Assembly: GCA_017461585.1 (NCBI GenBank)
Contig: JAFTYM010000017.1
Location: forward strand, 1 to 42,372
Direction of reading: 5' to 3'
DNA: 42,372 bases
DNA from: Oscillospiraceae bacterium
GTDB taxonomy: Bacteria; Bacillota; Clostridia; Oscillospirales; Oscillospiraceae
Shown: positions 7,289-15,984 of the stretch, piece after piece
Layout of the letters: each line of letters opens with the position of its first letter
Position numbering within the stretch: the first letter of the stretch is position 1
Notes under the pieces: generated by a model
The model's database searches: none
The model's input: only the letters and a program-made list of their open reading frames with translations
What the model was told of the DNA's origin: nothing
Made by a program: the position numbers and the translations under genes

Positions 7289-8305
7289 ATGAATAATACC
7301 ATACTTTTAACAGGCGGAGCAGGCTATATCGGCTCGCATACCGCCGTTGAACTTATAGATGCAGGCTATAATGTCATTATCGCTGACGACCTTTCAAACA
7401 GCAGCGAGGACGTTATAGACAGAATTGCACAGATAACAGGACACCGCCCTGACTTTGTAAAGTGTGATTGCGCAGACAAAGAGGCAATGGACAGGATTTT
7501 CACCGCGCACGAAATCGATGCCGTCATCCATTTCGCAGGCTTTAAAGCGGTGGGAGAATCCGTCGAAAAGCCGCTTAAGTACTACCGCAACAATATAGAC
7601 ACCGCCCTCACCGTCCTTGAGCTTATGGAAAAACACGGCGTAAAGCGCTTTGTCTTCAGCTCTTCCGCAACTGTTTACGGTACAGGCAGCGTTCCCCCCC
7701 TTACGGAAAATGCCCCCACAGGCGATTGTACCAACCCATACGGTCAGACAAAGTTTATGATCGAGCAGATCCTGTGTGACACCGCAAATGCAGATCCCGA
7801 GCTCTCCGTTGTGCTCCTTAGATACTTTAACCCCATCGGAGCCCACGAAAGCGGTCTTATCGGTGAAAAACCCAACGGCATCCCCAACAATCTTATGCCC
7901 TACATCACGCAGGTCGCTGCAGGCATCCGCGAAAAACTCAGCGTTTTCGGAAACGACTACCCCACACACGACGGCACAGGTGTGCGCGACTATATCCATG
8001 TCACAGACCTTGCTAAAGGTCACGTCGCCGCTCTTAAATATGCAAATTCCCACACGGGCGCAGAAAGCTTTAATCTGGGCACAGGCACAGGCTACAGCGT
8101 TCTTGACATTGTAAAAGCTTTTGAAACAGCAAACAGCCTCACCATACCCTACGTCATTGCCCCCAGACGAAGCGGAGATGCAGCGTCATGCTTCGCAGAC
8201 CCTTCAAAGGCAAAGGCGCTTTTAGGATGGCAGGCTGAAAAGACCCTTGAGGATATGTGCCGTGATTCATGGATCTGGCAGAAATCCATCTCAGAAAGCA
8301 GGTAA
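7289..8305 (+). CDS. galE: UDP-glucose 4-epimerase
   Basis: 338 residues, the normal length. It interconverts UDP-glucose and UDP-galactose in the Leloir pathway and sugar-nucleotide supply for surface polysaccharides. Visible motifs are the NAD-binding GGAGYIGSH (9-17), HFAG (81-84), the catalytic S/T in SSSATVYG (124-131), Y151 and K155 of NPYGQTK, and the RYFNPIGAH substrate loop. GGAG precedes the ATG. The sortase gene begins seven bases after its stop, so the two are probably translated from one message. Confidence 0.95.
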   Translation: MNNTILLTGGAGYIGSHTAVELIDAGYNVIIADDLSNSSEDVIDRIAQITGHRPDFVKCDCADKEAMDRIFTAHEIDAVIHFAGFKAVGESVEKPLKYYRNNIDTALTVLELMEKHGVKRFVFSSSATVYGTGSVPPLTENAPTGDCTNPYGQTKFMIEQILCDTANADPELSVVLLRYFNPIGAHESGLIGEKPNGIPNNLMPYITQVAAGIREKLSVFGNDYPTHDGTGVRDYIHVTDLAKGHVAALKYANSHTGAESFNLGTGTGYSVLDIVKAFETANSLTIPYVIAPRRSGDAASCFADPSKAKALLGWQAEKTLEDMCRDSWIWQKSISESR

Positions 8306-8312
8306 CCTCACT

Positions 8313-9110
8313 TTGAAAAAGAAAATTACGATCTATAATATACTCCTGACAATTTTTGCCCTGATTTTTGCCGCAGCATGCTTTTTCCTTGTAAAAGAAT
8401 TGGTAGAGCGCAGACAGGCAGCAGTTTACATGGCATCGCTGCAGAGCGAGTATGTGCCGACCATACCAACTCTTCCCGACACCGGCTCAAAAGTACCCGA
8501 AGCCGGAGATGCGCCTGTTGAAGAGGAGGCTCCCGTGACCATGGATCAGACCAGCACCGCAAACCCGTCTATTCAAAAGCTCGTCTCGGATTATCCCGAT
8601 GTTGTAGGCTGGCTGACCGTCGAAGGCGCCAACATAAGCCATCCCTTCGTACAGACCGATGACAACTCATCATATCTCTGGGCAGATCTTGATCACAAAT
8701 TTATAAACGGCGGCACGCTGTTTATGGACTACTACAATTCCAAAGACTGCTCCGACAAGATCACTGTAATTTACGGACACAATATGAAAAACGGAAGCAT
8801 GTTCGGTCAATTGAAAAAGTATCTTGATTTTGATTACATTACCGAAAACAGCGATGTTTACATCTCATTCCCCGAATCTACCGCCCACTACACAGCCGTT
8901 GCCTGCTTTGTTGTTGACGGAGCAAACAACATAATATTCGACAGTATCGGAGAAAAAGAAGATGTACAGGATGTTGTGGACTATATATGTGCCAACACAA
9001 AGGTAAATCCCGACGTTGCCATGGACGGCAGCAGCGATATTCTGGTGCTCTCCACATGTCACGGCTCTTACGAGACCGCACGCACACTTCTTATTTGCAT
9101 AGCTGATTAA
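8313..9110 (+). CDS. Class B sortase
   Basis: 265 residues from the TTG at 8313, seven bases after the galE stop; the in-frame ATG at 8247 lies deep in galE and would add unrelated residues. A signal anchor (about 5-27, ITIYNILLTIFALIFAAAC) leads to a Pro/Glu-rich linker and the sortase domain. The catalytic triad is visible: H156 (VIYGHNM), C249 (LVLSTCHG) and R257 (ETARTLL). WADLDHKF and GTLFMDYYN fit class B. The enzyme joins surface proteins to peptidoglycan or to pilin partners; no substrate with a sorting signal is encoded in the window. Confidence 0.9.
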   Translation: MKKKITIYNILLTIFALIFAAACFFLVKELVERRQAAVYMASLQSEYVPTIPTLPDTGSKVPEAGDAPVEEEAPVTMDQTSTANPSIQKLVSDYPDVVGWLTVEGANISHPFVQTDDNSSYLWADLDHKFINGGTLFMDYYNSKDCSDKITVIYGHNMKNGSMFGQLKKYLDFDYITENSDVYISFPESTAHYTAVACFVVDGANNIIFDSIGEKEDVQDVVDYICANTKVNPDVAMDGSSDILVLSTCHGSYETARTLLICIAD

Positions 9111-9113
9111 AGC

Positions 9114-9161
9114 AAAAGAGCTGATTTCAAAAGGGTACACCCTAAAGAAATCAGCTCTTTT
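9114..9161. terminator. Bidirectional terminator between sortase and DUF523 genes
   Basis: A perfect 15-bp stem (9114-9128 with 9147-9161, AAAAGAGCTGATTTC) serves both convergent genes. The 18-nt loop holds a second small stem, AGGG-TACA-CCCT, identical over 11 bases to the tip of the window-end repeat element. Confidence 0.85.
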
Positions 9162-9581
9162 CTATATTTCCTCTTCGGTTATAACGCGTATGCCGTGTTT
9201 TTTCAGAAGCTCCGCCGTCACTCCGTCACCGCTTATTCTCGTCCCAGTAAATGTTCCGTCATATATAATTCCGCTTCCGCAGGAAGGGCTGCGCGCCTTC
9301 ATAACCGCCAGCTTAACATTATTTGTAAGGGCTTTCTCAAGGGCGATCTCAGCACCTTTTGTATACTCTGCGGTTACATCCTTGCCCGTTTTTGATATGA
9401 CCTTGTCATGCTTACGCTCAGCAGGGTCACGAGGTATAGGCAGCCCTCCGTCTGCCTCGGGGCACACGGTTATGATTTTATATTGTTCGCCCAAAGCGAC
9501 AACCTTTTCACAAAAATTGCTGTCGCCGCGATAGGTGCAGTTTTCACCAAGAAGGCAGCGGCTTATAAGTATTTTCTCCAT
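9162..9581 (-). CDS. DUF523 protein (TudS-like thiouracil desulfurase candidate)
   Basis: 139 residues. The family signature is SRCLLGENCTYRG near the N-terminus and KARSPSCGSG in the middle; C9, C15 and C101 correspond to the three cysteines that hold the [4Fe-4S] cluster in TudS, the characterised member that removes sulfur from 2-thiouracil. VCPEADGGLPIPR is also typical. A longer frame to 9629 exists, but GGGAG lies nine bases before ATG 9581 and the family starts there. Whether it desulfurates thiouracil in this organism is not shown. Confidence 0.85.
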   Translation of the reverse strand: MEKILISRCLLGENCTYRGDSNFCEKVVALGEQYKIITVCPEADGGLPIPRDPAERKHDKVISKTGKDVTAEYTKGAEIALEKALTNNVKLAVMKARSPSCGSGIIYDGTFTGTRISGDGVTAELLKKHGIRVITEEEI

Positions 9582-9600
9582 ATTTCTCAGCTCCCTTTTT

Positions 9601-9629
9601 AAACTATCACAACTTGCCCTTTTGGTCAA
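9601..9629 (-). promoter_or_regulatory. Promoter of the DUF523 gene
   Basis: On the minus strand, TTGACC (9624-9629), 17 bp, TAGTTT (9601-9606). Moderate match. Confidence 0.4.
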
Positions 9630-9640
9630 CTTACCGTAGG

Positions 9641-9669
9641 TTGCTTACACCCGCCAAAGGCTGTATACT
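9641..9669 (+). promoter_or_regulatory. Promoter of the XRE-desulfoferrodoxin gene
   Basis: TTGCTT (9641-9646), 17 bp, TATACT (9664-9669); AAAGGGG and ATG 9691 follow. Confidence 0.5.
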
Positions 9670-9690
9670 TATCTCAAAGGGGCGATTAAA

Positions 9691-10275
9691 ATGGATAACT
9701 ACGTTACAGGCGCAGTAATAAAAAGGCTTCGCGAAGCAAAAGGAATGACTCAGGCAGAGCTTGCCGAAGTCCTTGGCGTAAGCGACAAAGCAGTATCAAA
9801 ATGGGAGACCGCCAAGGGTCTTCCCGATATAACCCTTATAGAGTCTCTGGCAAAGGCGCTGAACGTATCTGTACTGGAGCTTATGTCGGGTAAATGCGTA
9901 GAAAACTGCAATATTTCCGCCAATATTCTGCGCTCAAAATTTTATGTCTGCCCGTTATGCGGAAACATTATCCGCACCACAGGCGAGGCAGTTATAAGCT
10001 GCTGCGGCATAACCTTGCCGCCCCTCGAGGCTGAAGAAGCGGACAGCAACCACCGCATCACAATAGAGAGCGTGGAGGATGAGCACTTTATAACCGTCCA
10101 CCACCCCATGACAAAGGATCACTACATCTCATTTATCGCCTATCTCACCTCAGACAGAGTTCAGTTTGTAAAACTCTACCCCGAGGGAAATGCCGAGACG
10201 CGCCTTAACCTTCGCGGCTTCGGAAAACTATATATTTACTGCAACAGGCACGGACTTATGCACATCAAAAAATAA
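9691..10275 (+). CDS. XRE-type regulator fused to a desulfoferrodoxin
   Basis: 194 residues in three parts. Residues 7-65 are an XRE helix-turn-helix (MTQAELAEVLGVSDKAVSKWE). Residues 84-110 form a desulforedoxin-like centre with C87, C90 (CPLC) and C104, C105 (CC). Residues 115-194 resemble superoxide reductase: H121, H138 and H144 (HHPMTKDHY), C184 and H187 (YCNRHGL) match all five ligands of the ferrous catalytic centre. The Glu-Lys pair normally before the first histidine is replaced by Ser-Asn, so catalysis may be altered. It could be a DNA-bound sensor of superoxide or iron state; this is inference. It is divergent from the DUF523 gene and ends in a shared terminator with the amino-acid ABC operon. 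Confidence 0.85.
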   Translation: MDNYVTGAVIKRLREAKGMTQAELAEVLGVSDKAVSKWETAKGLPDITLIESLAKALNVSVLELMSGKCVENCNISANILRSKFYVCPLCGNIIRTTGEAVISCCGITLPPLEAEEADSNHRITIESVEDEHFITVHHPMTKDHYISFIAYLTSDRVQFVKLYPEGNAETRLNLRGFGKLYIYCNRHGLMHIKK

Positions 10276-10300
10276 ACGCAGAGGAAAATTCCTCTGCGTT
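10275..10300. terminator. Bidirectional terminator
   Basis: AACGCAGAGGA (10275-10285) pairs with TCCTCTGCGTT (10290-10300); it overlaps the stop codon of the regulator and lies five bases after the ABC ATPase stop. Confidence 0.8.
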
Positions 10301-10305
10301 ATATT

Positions 10306-11049
10306 TTATAAGATTTTAGACAGGAAGGATTTAAGTCTGTCAGACTTGGGATTTGAGAAGATTTCATCGGGAGTTCCCTCTTCGATGATCTTGCCCTCGT
10401 CCATAAAGATAACACGGGTCGCAACTTCCTTTGCAAAGCCCATTTCATGAGTAACACAGACCATCGTCATACCCTGTCGAGCCAGATCCTTCATAACATC
10501 CAGAACCTCGCCGACCATTTCAGGGTCGAGAGCGGATGTAGGCTCGTCAAAGAGCATTACCTGAGGCTCCATACACAGAGCGCGGACAATTGCAACACGC
10601 TGCTTCTGACCGCCGGAGAGCTGGCTGGGATAAGCTTCTGCTCTGTCACCTAACCCCACCTTTTCAAGAAGTGCTCTCGCCTTTCTTTCAGCATCCTCTT
10701 TGGAGATTTTGAGAAGCTTTATGGGCGCAATAGTCATATTCTTCAAAATATTCATATTGGGAAACAGATTGAAGTGCTGGAAAACCATGCCCATCTTCTG
10801 TCTGTGCTTGTTGATATCTGTCTTGGGGTCGGTGATGTCAACACCCTCAAATGTAATAGTACCGTCCGTTGGCAGTTCAAGAAGGTTCATACTGCGCAGA
10901 AATGTGGACTTGCCGCTTCCGGAAGGACCGATAACAACAACAACTTCTCCTTTTTCAATCTCAAGATCAAGACCGTCCAGCGCCTTTATCTCGCCGCCGT
11001 TATAATGCTTTTTCAGTTGTTTGATTTTAATAAGGCTGTTACCGTTCAC
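10306..11049 (-). CDS. Polar amino-acid ABC transporter, ATP-binding protein
   Basis: 247 residues from GTG 11049, which has AAAGGAGG ten bases upstream; the ATG at 11070 lies within that ribosome site. Walker A is GPSGSGKST (41-49), then the Q-loop [10 protein letters not shown], signature LSGGQKQR, Walker [15 protein letters not shown] and the switch histidine in VTHEMGFA. The sequence is of the GlnQ/HisP type that powers polar amino-acid uptake. The start overlaps the permease gene by 11 bp, so the two are translationally coupled. Confidence 0.92.
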   Translation of the reverse strand: MNGNSLIKIKQLKKHYNGGEIKALDGLDLEIEKGEVVVVIGPSGSGKSTFLRSMNLLELPTDGTITFEGVDITDPKTDINKHRQKMGMVFQHFNLFPNMNILKNMTIAPIKLLKISKEDAERKARALLEKVGLGDRAEAYPSQLSGGQKQRVAIVRALCMEPQVMLFDEPTSALDPEMVGEVLDVMKDLARQGMTMVCVTHEMGFAKEVATRVIFMDEGKIIEEGTPDEIFSNPKSDRLKSFLSKIL

Positions 11050-11797
11050 TGGAGCGCAGCCTCCTTTCAAGCTTGCCTACAAGCCATGTGAGAATCATTA
11101 CCATAAGCAGGTAGATAAGTGCAAGGACGATAAGAGGCATGTAGTAGGAATATGTTCTTCCGATGATGATATAAATGCCCTTCGTAAGATCCTGCACCGC
11201 GATGTAACCTACAACAGAGGTCTCTTTTAAAAGTGCGATAAATTCATTGCACAATGTGGGCAGAACGTTTTTGAAAACCTGAGGAATAACAATATGGATC
11301 ATAGTCTGAACATAGTTAAAGCCAAGGCTTCTGCCCGCCTCAAACTGGCCGTGGTCTATAGCCATGATACCGCCGCGGAATATCTCTGCAACGTAAGCAC
11401 CGGAGTTGATACCAAACGCCGCAATGGCGATAGGTATGGGGTTTGTAAGAGACGCGAAGATGATGTAGTACATAATAAGAAGCTGAACAACTATAGGAGT
11501 TCCGCGGATAACAGTTATGTATATCTTGCATACACCGTTGAAAAACTTCAAGATTTTCGCGCCGAAGCCGCCGCGCTTTTCATACTCCTCCCTGTTTTTA
11601 TCATAGGTAGAGCGCACAGCTGCAACGATGATACCGAGAACCACACCGATAGCCATACTGCAGATAGTTATAATCAGCGTGGTGGCGATACCGTCTGTAA
11701 GAAAACGCCATCTTTCCTCTGTAATAAAGTTCATCACAAAGGTGTCTTTAAGATGAATAGCGATATCAACTATTTTCGTCCAAATTTTATCAAACAA
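11039..11797 (-). CDS. Polar amino-acid ABC transporter, permease
   Basis: 252 residues with five or so membrane helices and the HisM/GlnP-type loop [34 protein letters not shown] that docks on the ATPase. The start is a TTG at 11797 with AAAGGG upstream; no ATG lies near the N-terminus before residue 22. A single permease gene suggests a homodimer. The gap to the binding-protein gene holds a GC-rich hairpin that probably lowers expression of the membrane components. Confidence 0.9.
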   Translation of the reverse strand: MFDKIWTKIVDIAIHLKDTFVMNFITEERWRFLTDGIATTLIITICSMAIGVVLGIIVAAVRSTYDKNREEYEKRGGFGAKILKFFNGVCKIYITVIRGTPIVVQLLIMYYIIFASLTNPIPIAIAAFGINSGAYVAEIFRGGIMAIDHGQFEAGRSLGFNYVQTMIHIVIPQVFKNVLPTLCNEFIALLKETSVVGYIAVQDLTKGIYIIIGRTYSYYMPLIVLALIYLLMVMILTWLVGKLERRLRSSER

Positions 11798-11828
11798 TTA
11801 TCAATACACCCTTTCCCAAACATGCAAA

Positions 11829-11854
11829 ATAAGGGGCGGCGAACCGCCCCTTTA
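11829..11854 (-). terminator. Intra-operon hairpin after the binding-protein gene
   Basis: GGGGCGG (11833-11839), loop CGAA, CCGCCCC (11844-11850), extended by A-U pairs and followed by a T-rich stretch. It probably acts as a leaky terminator or mRNA 3' stabiliser, giving more binding protein than permease. Confidence 0.7.
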
Positions 11855-11871
11855 TTTATATGCTGTATTGA

Positions 11872-12624
11872 TTAGTCAGCGTTGATGTACTTGTCGATGA
11901 TCTTCTGAACTTCGCCGTTAGCAATAAGCTTTACGAGAGCTTCATCGATCTTCTCACCAAGCTTTTCGTTGCCCTTTGCATAGCAGATAGCATAGTCTTC
12001 AATTGCGTATGCTGTGTCGAGAACGACAAGACCGGGGTTTGCAGCTACGAATGCTTTAGCGGGCTCGTTGTCGATGATAACGCAGTCGATCTTACCTGCA
12101 ACGAGAGCAGCAACAGCGTCTGCACCCTTGTTGTAACGGGAAACTGTACCAAGACCTTCATCTTCGATATCCCATGTTGCATAGAGGTCACCTGTTGTAC
12201 CTGTCTGAACACCGATTGTGTAGTTGCCGTCGCCGAAGAGGTCGTCAGCGCATGTGATGGGGCTGCCTTCTGCAACGATGATAGCCTGAACACCTGTTGC
12301 GTAGGATGTTGTGAAGTTTACGCTCTCAAGACGCTCGTCTGTAACTGTCATACCAGCCATACCGATATCGTACTTACCGCCTGCAACACCGGGGATGATG
12401 GAGTCGAAGTCTGTGTCAACGATAACAAGCTCCATGCCAAGCTCCTTAGCGATAAGAGCAGCGATCTCAGCGTCGATACCTACAACTGTCTGACCCTCAT
12501 AGTACTCGTAGGGAGGGAACTCAGCGTTTGTCGCCATTGTAAGTGTGTCGTTCTTCTTGCCGCAGCCTGCCATGCAGCATACAAGCATAAGAACAGCAAG
12601 GATAATAGCAATAGTCTTTTTCAT
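11872..12624 (-). CDS. Polar amino-acid ABC transporter, substrate-binding lipoprotein
   Basis: 250 residues. Lipoprotein signal MKKTIAIILAVLMLVCCMAGC with the modified cysteine at 21. The mature part is a family-3 solute-binding protein: MATNAEFPPYEYYEG, GIDAEIAALIAKELG, the central DIGMAGMTVTDERLESVNFT and QTGTTGDLYA. An upstream ATG at 12648 exists, but AGGAG sits nine bases before 12624. It captures an amino acid at the membrane and hands it to the permease; the specific ligand is not evident. Confidence 0.92.
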   Translation of the reverse strand: MKKTIAIILAVLMLVCCMAGCGKKNDTLTMATNAEFPPYEYYEGQTVVGIDAEIAALIAKELGMELVIVDTDFDSIIPGVAGGKYDIGMAGMTVTDERLESVNFTTSYATGVQAIIVAEGSPITCADDLFGDGNYTIGVQTGTTGDLYATWDIEDEGLGTVSRYNKGADAVAALVAGKIDCVIIDNEPAKAFVAANPGLVVLDTAYAIEDYAICYAKGNEKLGEKIDEALVKLIANGEVQKIIDKYINAD

Positions 12625-12672
12625 TTTGTTTATCTCCTGTCTTTTCATAATTATTCGTTAAAAAGTATGGAT

Positions 12673-12702
12673 ATTATACCTCTTCACTTTAGTAAATTGC
12701 AA
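12673..12702 (-). promoter_or_regulatory. Promoter of the amino-acid ABC operon
   Basis: On the minus strand, TTGCAA (12697-12702), 18 bp, TATAAT (12673-12678). The rest of the gap, 12703-12884, is AT-rich with a GAATATATTC-type palindrome near 12820-12830 and no gene. Confidence 0.6.
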
Positions 12703-12884
12703 TAGTAATTTTAAATTTTTATTCATTTCGGCATTTTTGTGCGTTTTTCGGATATTTAAGTGTTTTAACCATACAAAACATACAATTACGCCGAGAAAAA
12801 TATTCATTTTTAGTGAATATATTCATTCCAAACTATACATTAACTAAACAATCCGAATTTTGCTGCCATAAGAAAGCGCAAAAA

Positions 12885-12916
12885 TATACGCATAAACATA
12901 CAAGTTTATGCGTATA
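12885..12916 (-). terminator. Terminator of the butyrate operon
   Basis: TATACGCATAAAC (12885-12897) and GTTTATGCGTATA (12904-12916) form a perfect 13-bp stem; on the minus strand TTTTT follows. It lies 20 bases after the SDR stop. Confidence 0.75.
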
Positions 12917-12935
12917 CCCTGAATATCGCGAATAA

Positions 12936-13703
12936 TTACATTCTCATAGCGCCATCAAGGTAGATTGTTGTACCGTTGATGTAGAGGTTTCTCAGAATCT
13001 CACAAGCGATTGAAGCAAACTCTTCGGGCTTGCCGAGACGCTTGGGGAATACTGCGCTCTTGATAAGACCGTCCAGAACCTTCTCAGAGAGAACGTCTGT
13101 CATCGGAGTGAGAATCGTGCCGGGAGCGATGCAGTTGCAGCGGATGCCGTAACGTGCAAGCTCACGGGCAATGGGCATTGTCATAGCCTGAAGACCGCCC
13201 TTGGAAGCAACATATGCTGCCTGACCGATCTGGCCGAAGTTAACAGCGAAGGAGATTGTGCTGATGATGCCGCCGCGCTCGCCGTCTTCGTTGAGAGGCT
13301 CGTTGTTCATCATAGCGTGGGAAGCATACTTGATCATGTTGAAGCCGCCCTTGAGGTTTGTGTTGATAACATTGTCAAACATCTCAGCTGTGTGAACGCC
13401 GCCCTCTTTGGGGAGAACCTTCATAGCAGGACCAACACCTGCGCAGTTGATGAGAGCGGTGATCTTACCGAACTTCTCAACAGCCTTTTTAACTACGTTC
13501 TCTGCGTTTTCCTCGATGGAAACGTCGCCCTGAACGTACATGCACTTGTCTTCGCCGTATTCCTTTACAAGAGCCTCAGCCTTCGCTGTGCTGCGGCATG
13601 TGATGCAGACCTTGCCGCCGCCTTCGATGATAGCTCTTGTTGTAGCCTCACCCATGCCGGAAGCGCCGCCTGTTACAATAGCAATTACCTGATCTATACG
13701 CAT
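12936..13703 (-). CDS. SDR-type 3-hydroxyacyl-CoA dehydrogenase
   Basis: 255 residues from ATG 13703 (AAAGG upstream). Cofactor motif TGGASGMG (11-18), NCAG (86-89), serine in ISTIS, Y164/K168 (YVASKGG), and CIAPGTILTPM. The overall pattern (VTGGASGMGEAT, GQIGQAAYVASKGG) resembles type-2 3-hydroxyacyl-CoA dehydrogenases (HSD10-like) and acetoacetyl-CoA reductases. Its place after thiolase, phosphotransbutyrylase and butyrate kinase suggests that it reduces acetoacetyl-CoA to 3-hydroxybutyryl-CoA in place of the usual Hbd; the stereochemistry and cofactor are unknown. Confidence 0.8.
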   Translation of the reverse strand: MRIDQVIAIVTGGASGMGEATTRAIIEGGGKVCITCRSTAKAEALVKEYGEDKCMYVQGDVSIEENAENVVKKAVEKFGKITALINCAGVGPAMKVLPKEGGVHTAEMFDNVINTNLKGGFNMIKYASHAMMNNEPLNEDGERGGIISTISFAVNFGQIGQAAYVASKGGLQAMTMPIARELARYGIRCNCIAPGTILTPMTDVLSEKVLDGLIKSAVFPKRLGKPEEFASIACEILRNLYINGTTIYLDGAMRM

Positions 13704-13733
13704 TTTTCTTCTACCTTTCAGTTTAAAATAAGG

Positions 13734-13772
13734 TGCCTGACCTGTTCTCTTGTTCAGAAAACAGGTCAGGCA
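13734..13772 (-). repeat. Intercistronic hairpin between thiolase and SDR genes
   Basis: TGCCTGACCTGTT (13734-13746) and AACAGGTCAGGCA (13760-13772) are perfect inverted repeats with a 13-nt loop. On the minus strand CCTTATTTT follows, so it may be a partial terminator or an mRNA processing/stability element. Confidence 0.7.
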
Positions 13773-13784
13773 AAGGATCAAAAC

Positions 13785-15017
13785 TTAGATCATTGCGTTC
13801 TCAAGAAGGATAGCAGCACCCTGACCGCCGCCGATGCATGCAGTAGCGATACCGTACTTCTTACCTGTTTCATTGAGCTCGAATACAGTTGTACCTACGA
13901 GACGAGCGCCTGTCATGCCGAGGGGGTGACCAAGTGCGCATGCGCCGCCGTTGGGGTTGATTCTTTCGTAAAGGTCTGTGCCGATGTAGTTGCCCCACTC
14001 CTTGCAGCAGCCGAGAACCTGAGCTGCGAATGCTTCGTTGAGCTCGAGGATGTCGATGTCAGCAAGTGTAAGACCGTTCTTCTGGAGGAGCTTGTTAACA
14101 GCGGGAACAGGACCAAGACCCATAACTCTGGGATCTACGCCGCCGAAAGCATAACCCTTAACGTATGCAAGGGGCTGGAGACCGAGAGCAAGGCACTTCT
14201 CTTCGCTCATGAGAACGAGAGCAGCAGCAGCGTCGTTCATACCGGAGGAGTTACCTGCAGTTACGCGGCCGCCCTTCTTGAAGCAAGGCTTAAGAGCTGC
14301 AAGGCCTTCGAGAGTTGTGTTGGGACGGGGATGACCATCCTTGTCAACTACGTTTACGATGCCCTTCTTCTTGTTTACAACAACTTCAACAGGAATGATT
14401 TCCTTTGCAAAGCGGCCGCTCTCAATAGCTGCCTTTGCCTTCATCTGAGACTGGTATGCGAAGAGGTCAGCATCCTCTCTGGGGATGTCGTACTTCTCAA
14501 CGATGTTCTCAGCTGTCTCACCCATGGACTCGATAGGACCGTACTTTACTTCGTCATGTGTGTGCTTGCACATCTCTTCGTTGGAGCAAAGGAGCATCTT
14601 GTTGCCGTTCTTGATGCCCTCGTAACGGTAGTTCAGAGGGAGGTAGTAGGGAACGCGGGAAAGGGACTCCGCGCCGCCTGCTACGTAGATGTCTGCGTTC
14701 TCTGTCCAGATTTCCTGAGCAGCGCAGATTGTTGCCTGAAGACCGGAACCGCAGATTCTGTTAACTGTGAAGCCGGGAACTGTCTCAGGGCAGCCTGCCA
14801 GCTGGTTTACCAGACGACCAAGGTTACCTGCCTCAGGAGAGGAAATAACGTGACCGAAAACAGAGCCATCGATTGTGCCGAGATCTTCAATGTTGGATCT
14901 CTCAACAGCTGCCTTAAATGCGATTCTTGCTAGCTCCTGTACGGGAACTGTCTTAAGATCGCCAAGGAAAGCGCCGATAGGTGTTCTTGCATAACTTGTG
15001 ATTACTACTCTTCTCAT
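13785..15017 (-). CDS. Acetyl-CoA acetyltransferase (thiolase)
   Basis: 410 residues. It condenses two acetyl-CoA to acetoacetyl-CoA, or runs in reverse. The nucleophile C89 lies in [10 protein letters not shown]364 in GHPLGMTG and C394 in CIGGGQG, the complete thiolase triad; NEAFAAQ is also present. GAGGTG precedes the ATG. It lies between ptb and the SDR dehydrogenase in the butyrate operon and would start the four-carbon branch. It is slightly longer than the usual 390-395 residues but otherwise ordinary. Confidence 0.93.
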   Translation of the reverse strand: MRRVVITSYARTPIGAFLGDLKTVPVQELARIAFKAAVERSNIEDLGTIDGSVFGHVISSPEAGNLGRLVNQLAGCPETVPGFTVNRICGSGLQATICAAQEIWTENADIYVAGGAESLSRVPYYLPLNYRYEGIKNGNKMLLCSNEEMCKHTHDEVKYGPIESMGETAENIVEKYDIPREDADLFAYQSQMKAKAAIESGRFAKEIIPVEVVVNKKKGIVNVVDKDGHPRPNTTLEGLAALKPCFKKGGRVTAGNSSGMNDAAAALVLMSEEKCLALGLQPLAYVKGYAFGGVDPRVMGLGPVPAVNKLLQKNGLTLADIDILELNEAFAAQVLGCCKEWGNYIGTDLYERINPNGGACALGHPLGMTGARLVGTTVFELNETGKKYGIATACIGGGQGAAILLENAMI

Positions 15018-15058
15018 TTTAAATACACCTCTTTAAAATATTTAAAAGTTTTATATTT

Positions 15059-15964
15059 TTACAGTGCCTGAAGCATTGCGCAAGCAATGGAGTTCAGCTT
15101 GTTAGCTGCAGAGTCGGAACGGGATGTCATAACCAGGGGGCACTTAGCACCGAGAACAACACCTGCTGTTCTATAGTCTGCGAAGAAGCGCAGGGACTTA
15201 TCAAGAATGTTGCCTGCGTTGAGGTCGGGCATAACGAGGATGTCTGCCTGGCCTGCTACGGGGCTCTCGATCTTCTTGTGCTTTGCAGCCTCAAGGGAGA
15301 GAGCATTGTCCAGAGCGAGAGGACCGTCTACGATGCAGTTCTTGATCTGCTTGCGGTCTGCTGCCTTGGAGAGCATAGCTGCTTCAACTGTGGAGGGGAT
15401 GCTGTTCTTAACTTCCTCAAGAGGAGTTACGATAGCAACCTTGGGAGTGTCGATCTGCATCTTGCGAGCAAAATCAACAGCGTTCTGTGTGATCTTCATC
15501 TTCTCTTCGAAGGTGGGAGCGATGTTGATAGCACAGTCTGTGATCATCATCATGCGGTCTTCCTTCTCAAAGTAGAGAACTGTTGCCTGAGAAATAAGAG
15601 CCTTCTTGTCAACAAGACCGAGCTGGCTATTCAGCATACCCTTCAGGAATACGCTTGTGTGGAGGATGCCCTTCATGGGAGCATCAGCCTTCTTGTCAGC
15701 AACCAGCTGAGCTGCTGTGTTTGCGCTCTCTGTGTCGCTGCTTGTCTGGATGTACTCGTAATCGTCAAGATTCTCGCCCATGTCCGTGAGGATCTTCTTG
15801 ATCTCATCTACATTACCGATAAGGATAAAGTCTGCAAGACCGATCTTACGTGCGTTTGCAGCGGATGTAAGAGCGTCTGCATCGTGAGCAGCAGCAAGAG
15901 CTATCTTCTTTCTTGTGCCTGCTTCTGTAACTACCTTGTAGATATCTTCAAAGCTTCTAAGCAT
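15059..15964 (-). CDS. ptb: Phosphate butyryltransferase
   Basis: 301 residues, the family length. It converts butyryl-CoA and phosphate to butyryl-phosphate. Recognisable are the Ptb/Pta-type stretches MKGILHTSVFLKGMLN, IVDGPLALDNALSLEAAKHK, VAGQADILVMPDLNAGNILDKSL and GVVLGAKCPLVMTSRSDS. It lies 20 bp downstream of butyrate kinase, whose substrate it makes. GAGAGG precedes the ATG. Broader acyl specificity (isobutyryl, acetyl) cannot be excluded. Confidence 0.92.
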   Translation of the reverse strand: MLRSFEDIYKVVTEAGTRKKIALAAAHDADALTSAANARKIGLADFILIGNVDEIKKILTDMGENLDDYEYIQTSSDTESANTAAQLVADKKADAPMKGILHTSVFLKGMLNSQLGLVDKKALISQATVLYFEKEDRMMMITDCAINIAPTFEEKMKITQNAVDFARKMQIDTPKVAIVTPLEEVKNSIPSTVEAAMLSKAADRKQIKNCIVDGPLALDNALSLEAAKHKKIESPVAGQADILVMPDLNAGNILDKSLRFFADYRTAGVVLGAKCPLVMTSRSDSAANKLNSIACAMLQAL

Positions 15965-15984
15965 TTTTACAAAACCTCTCTATC

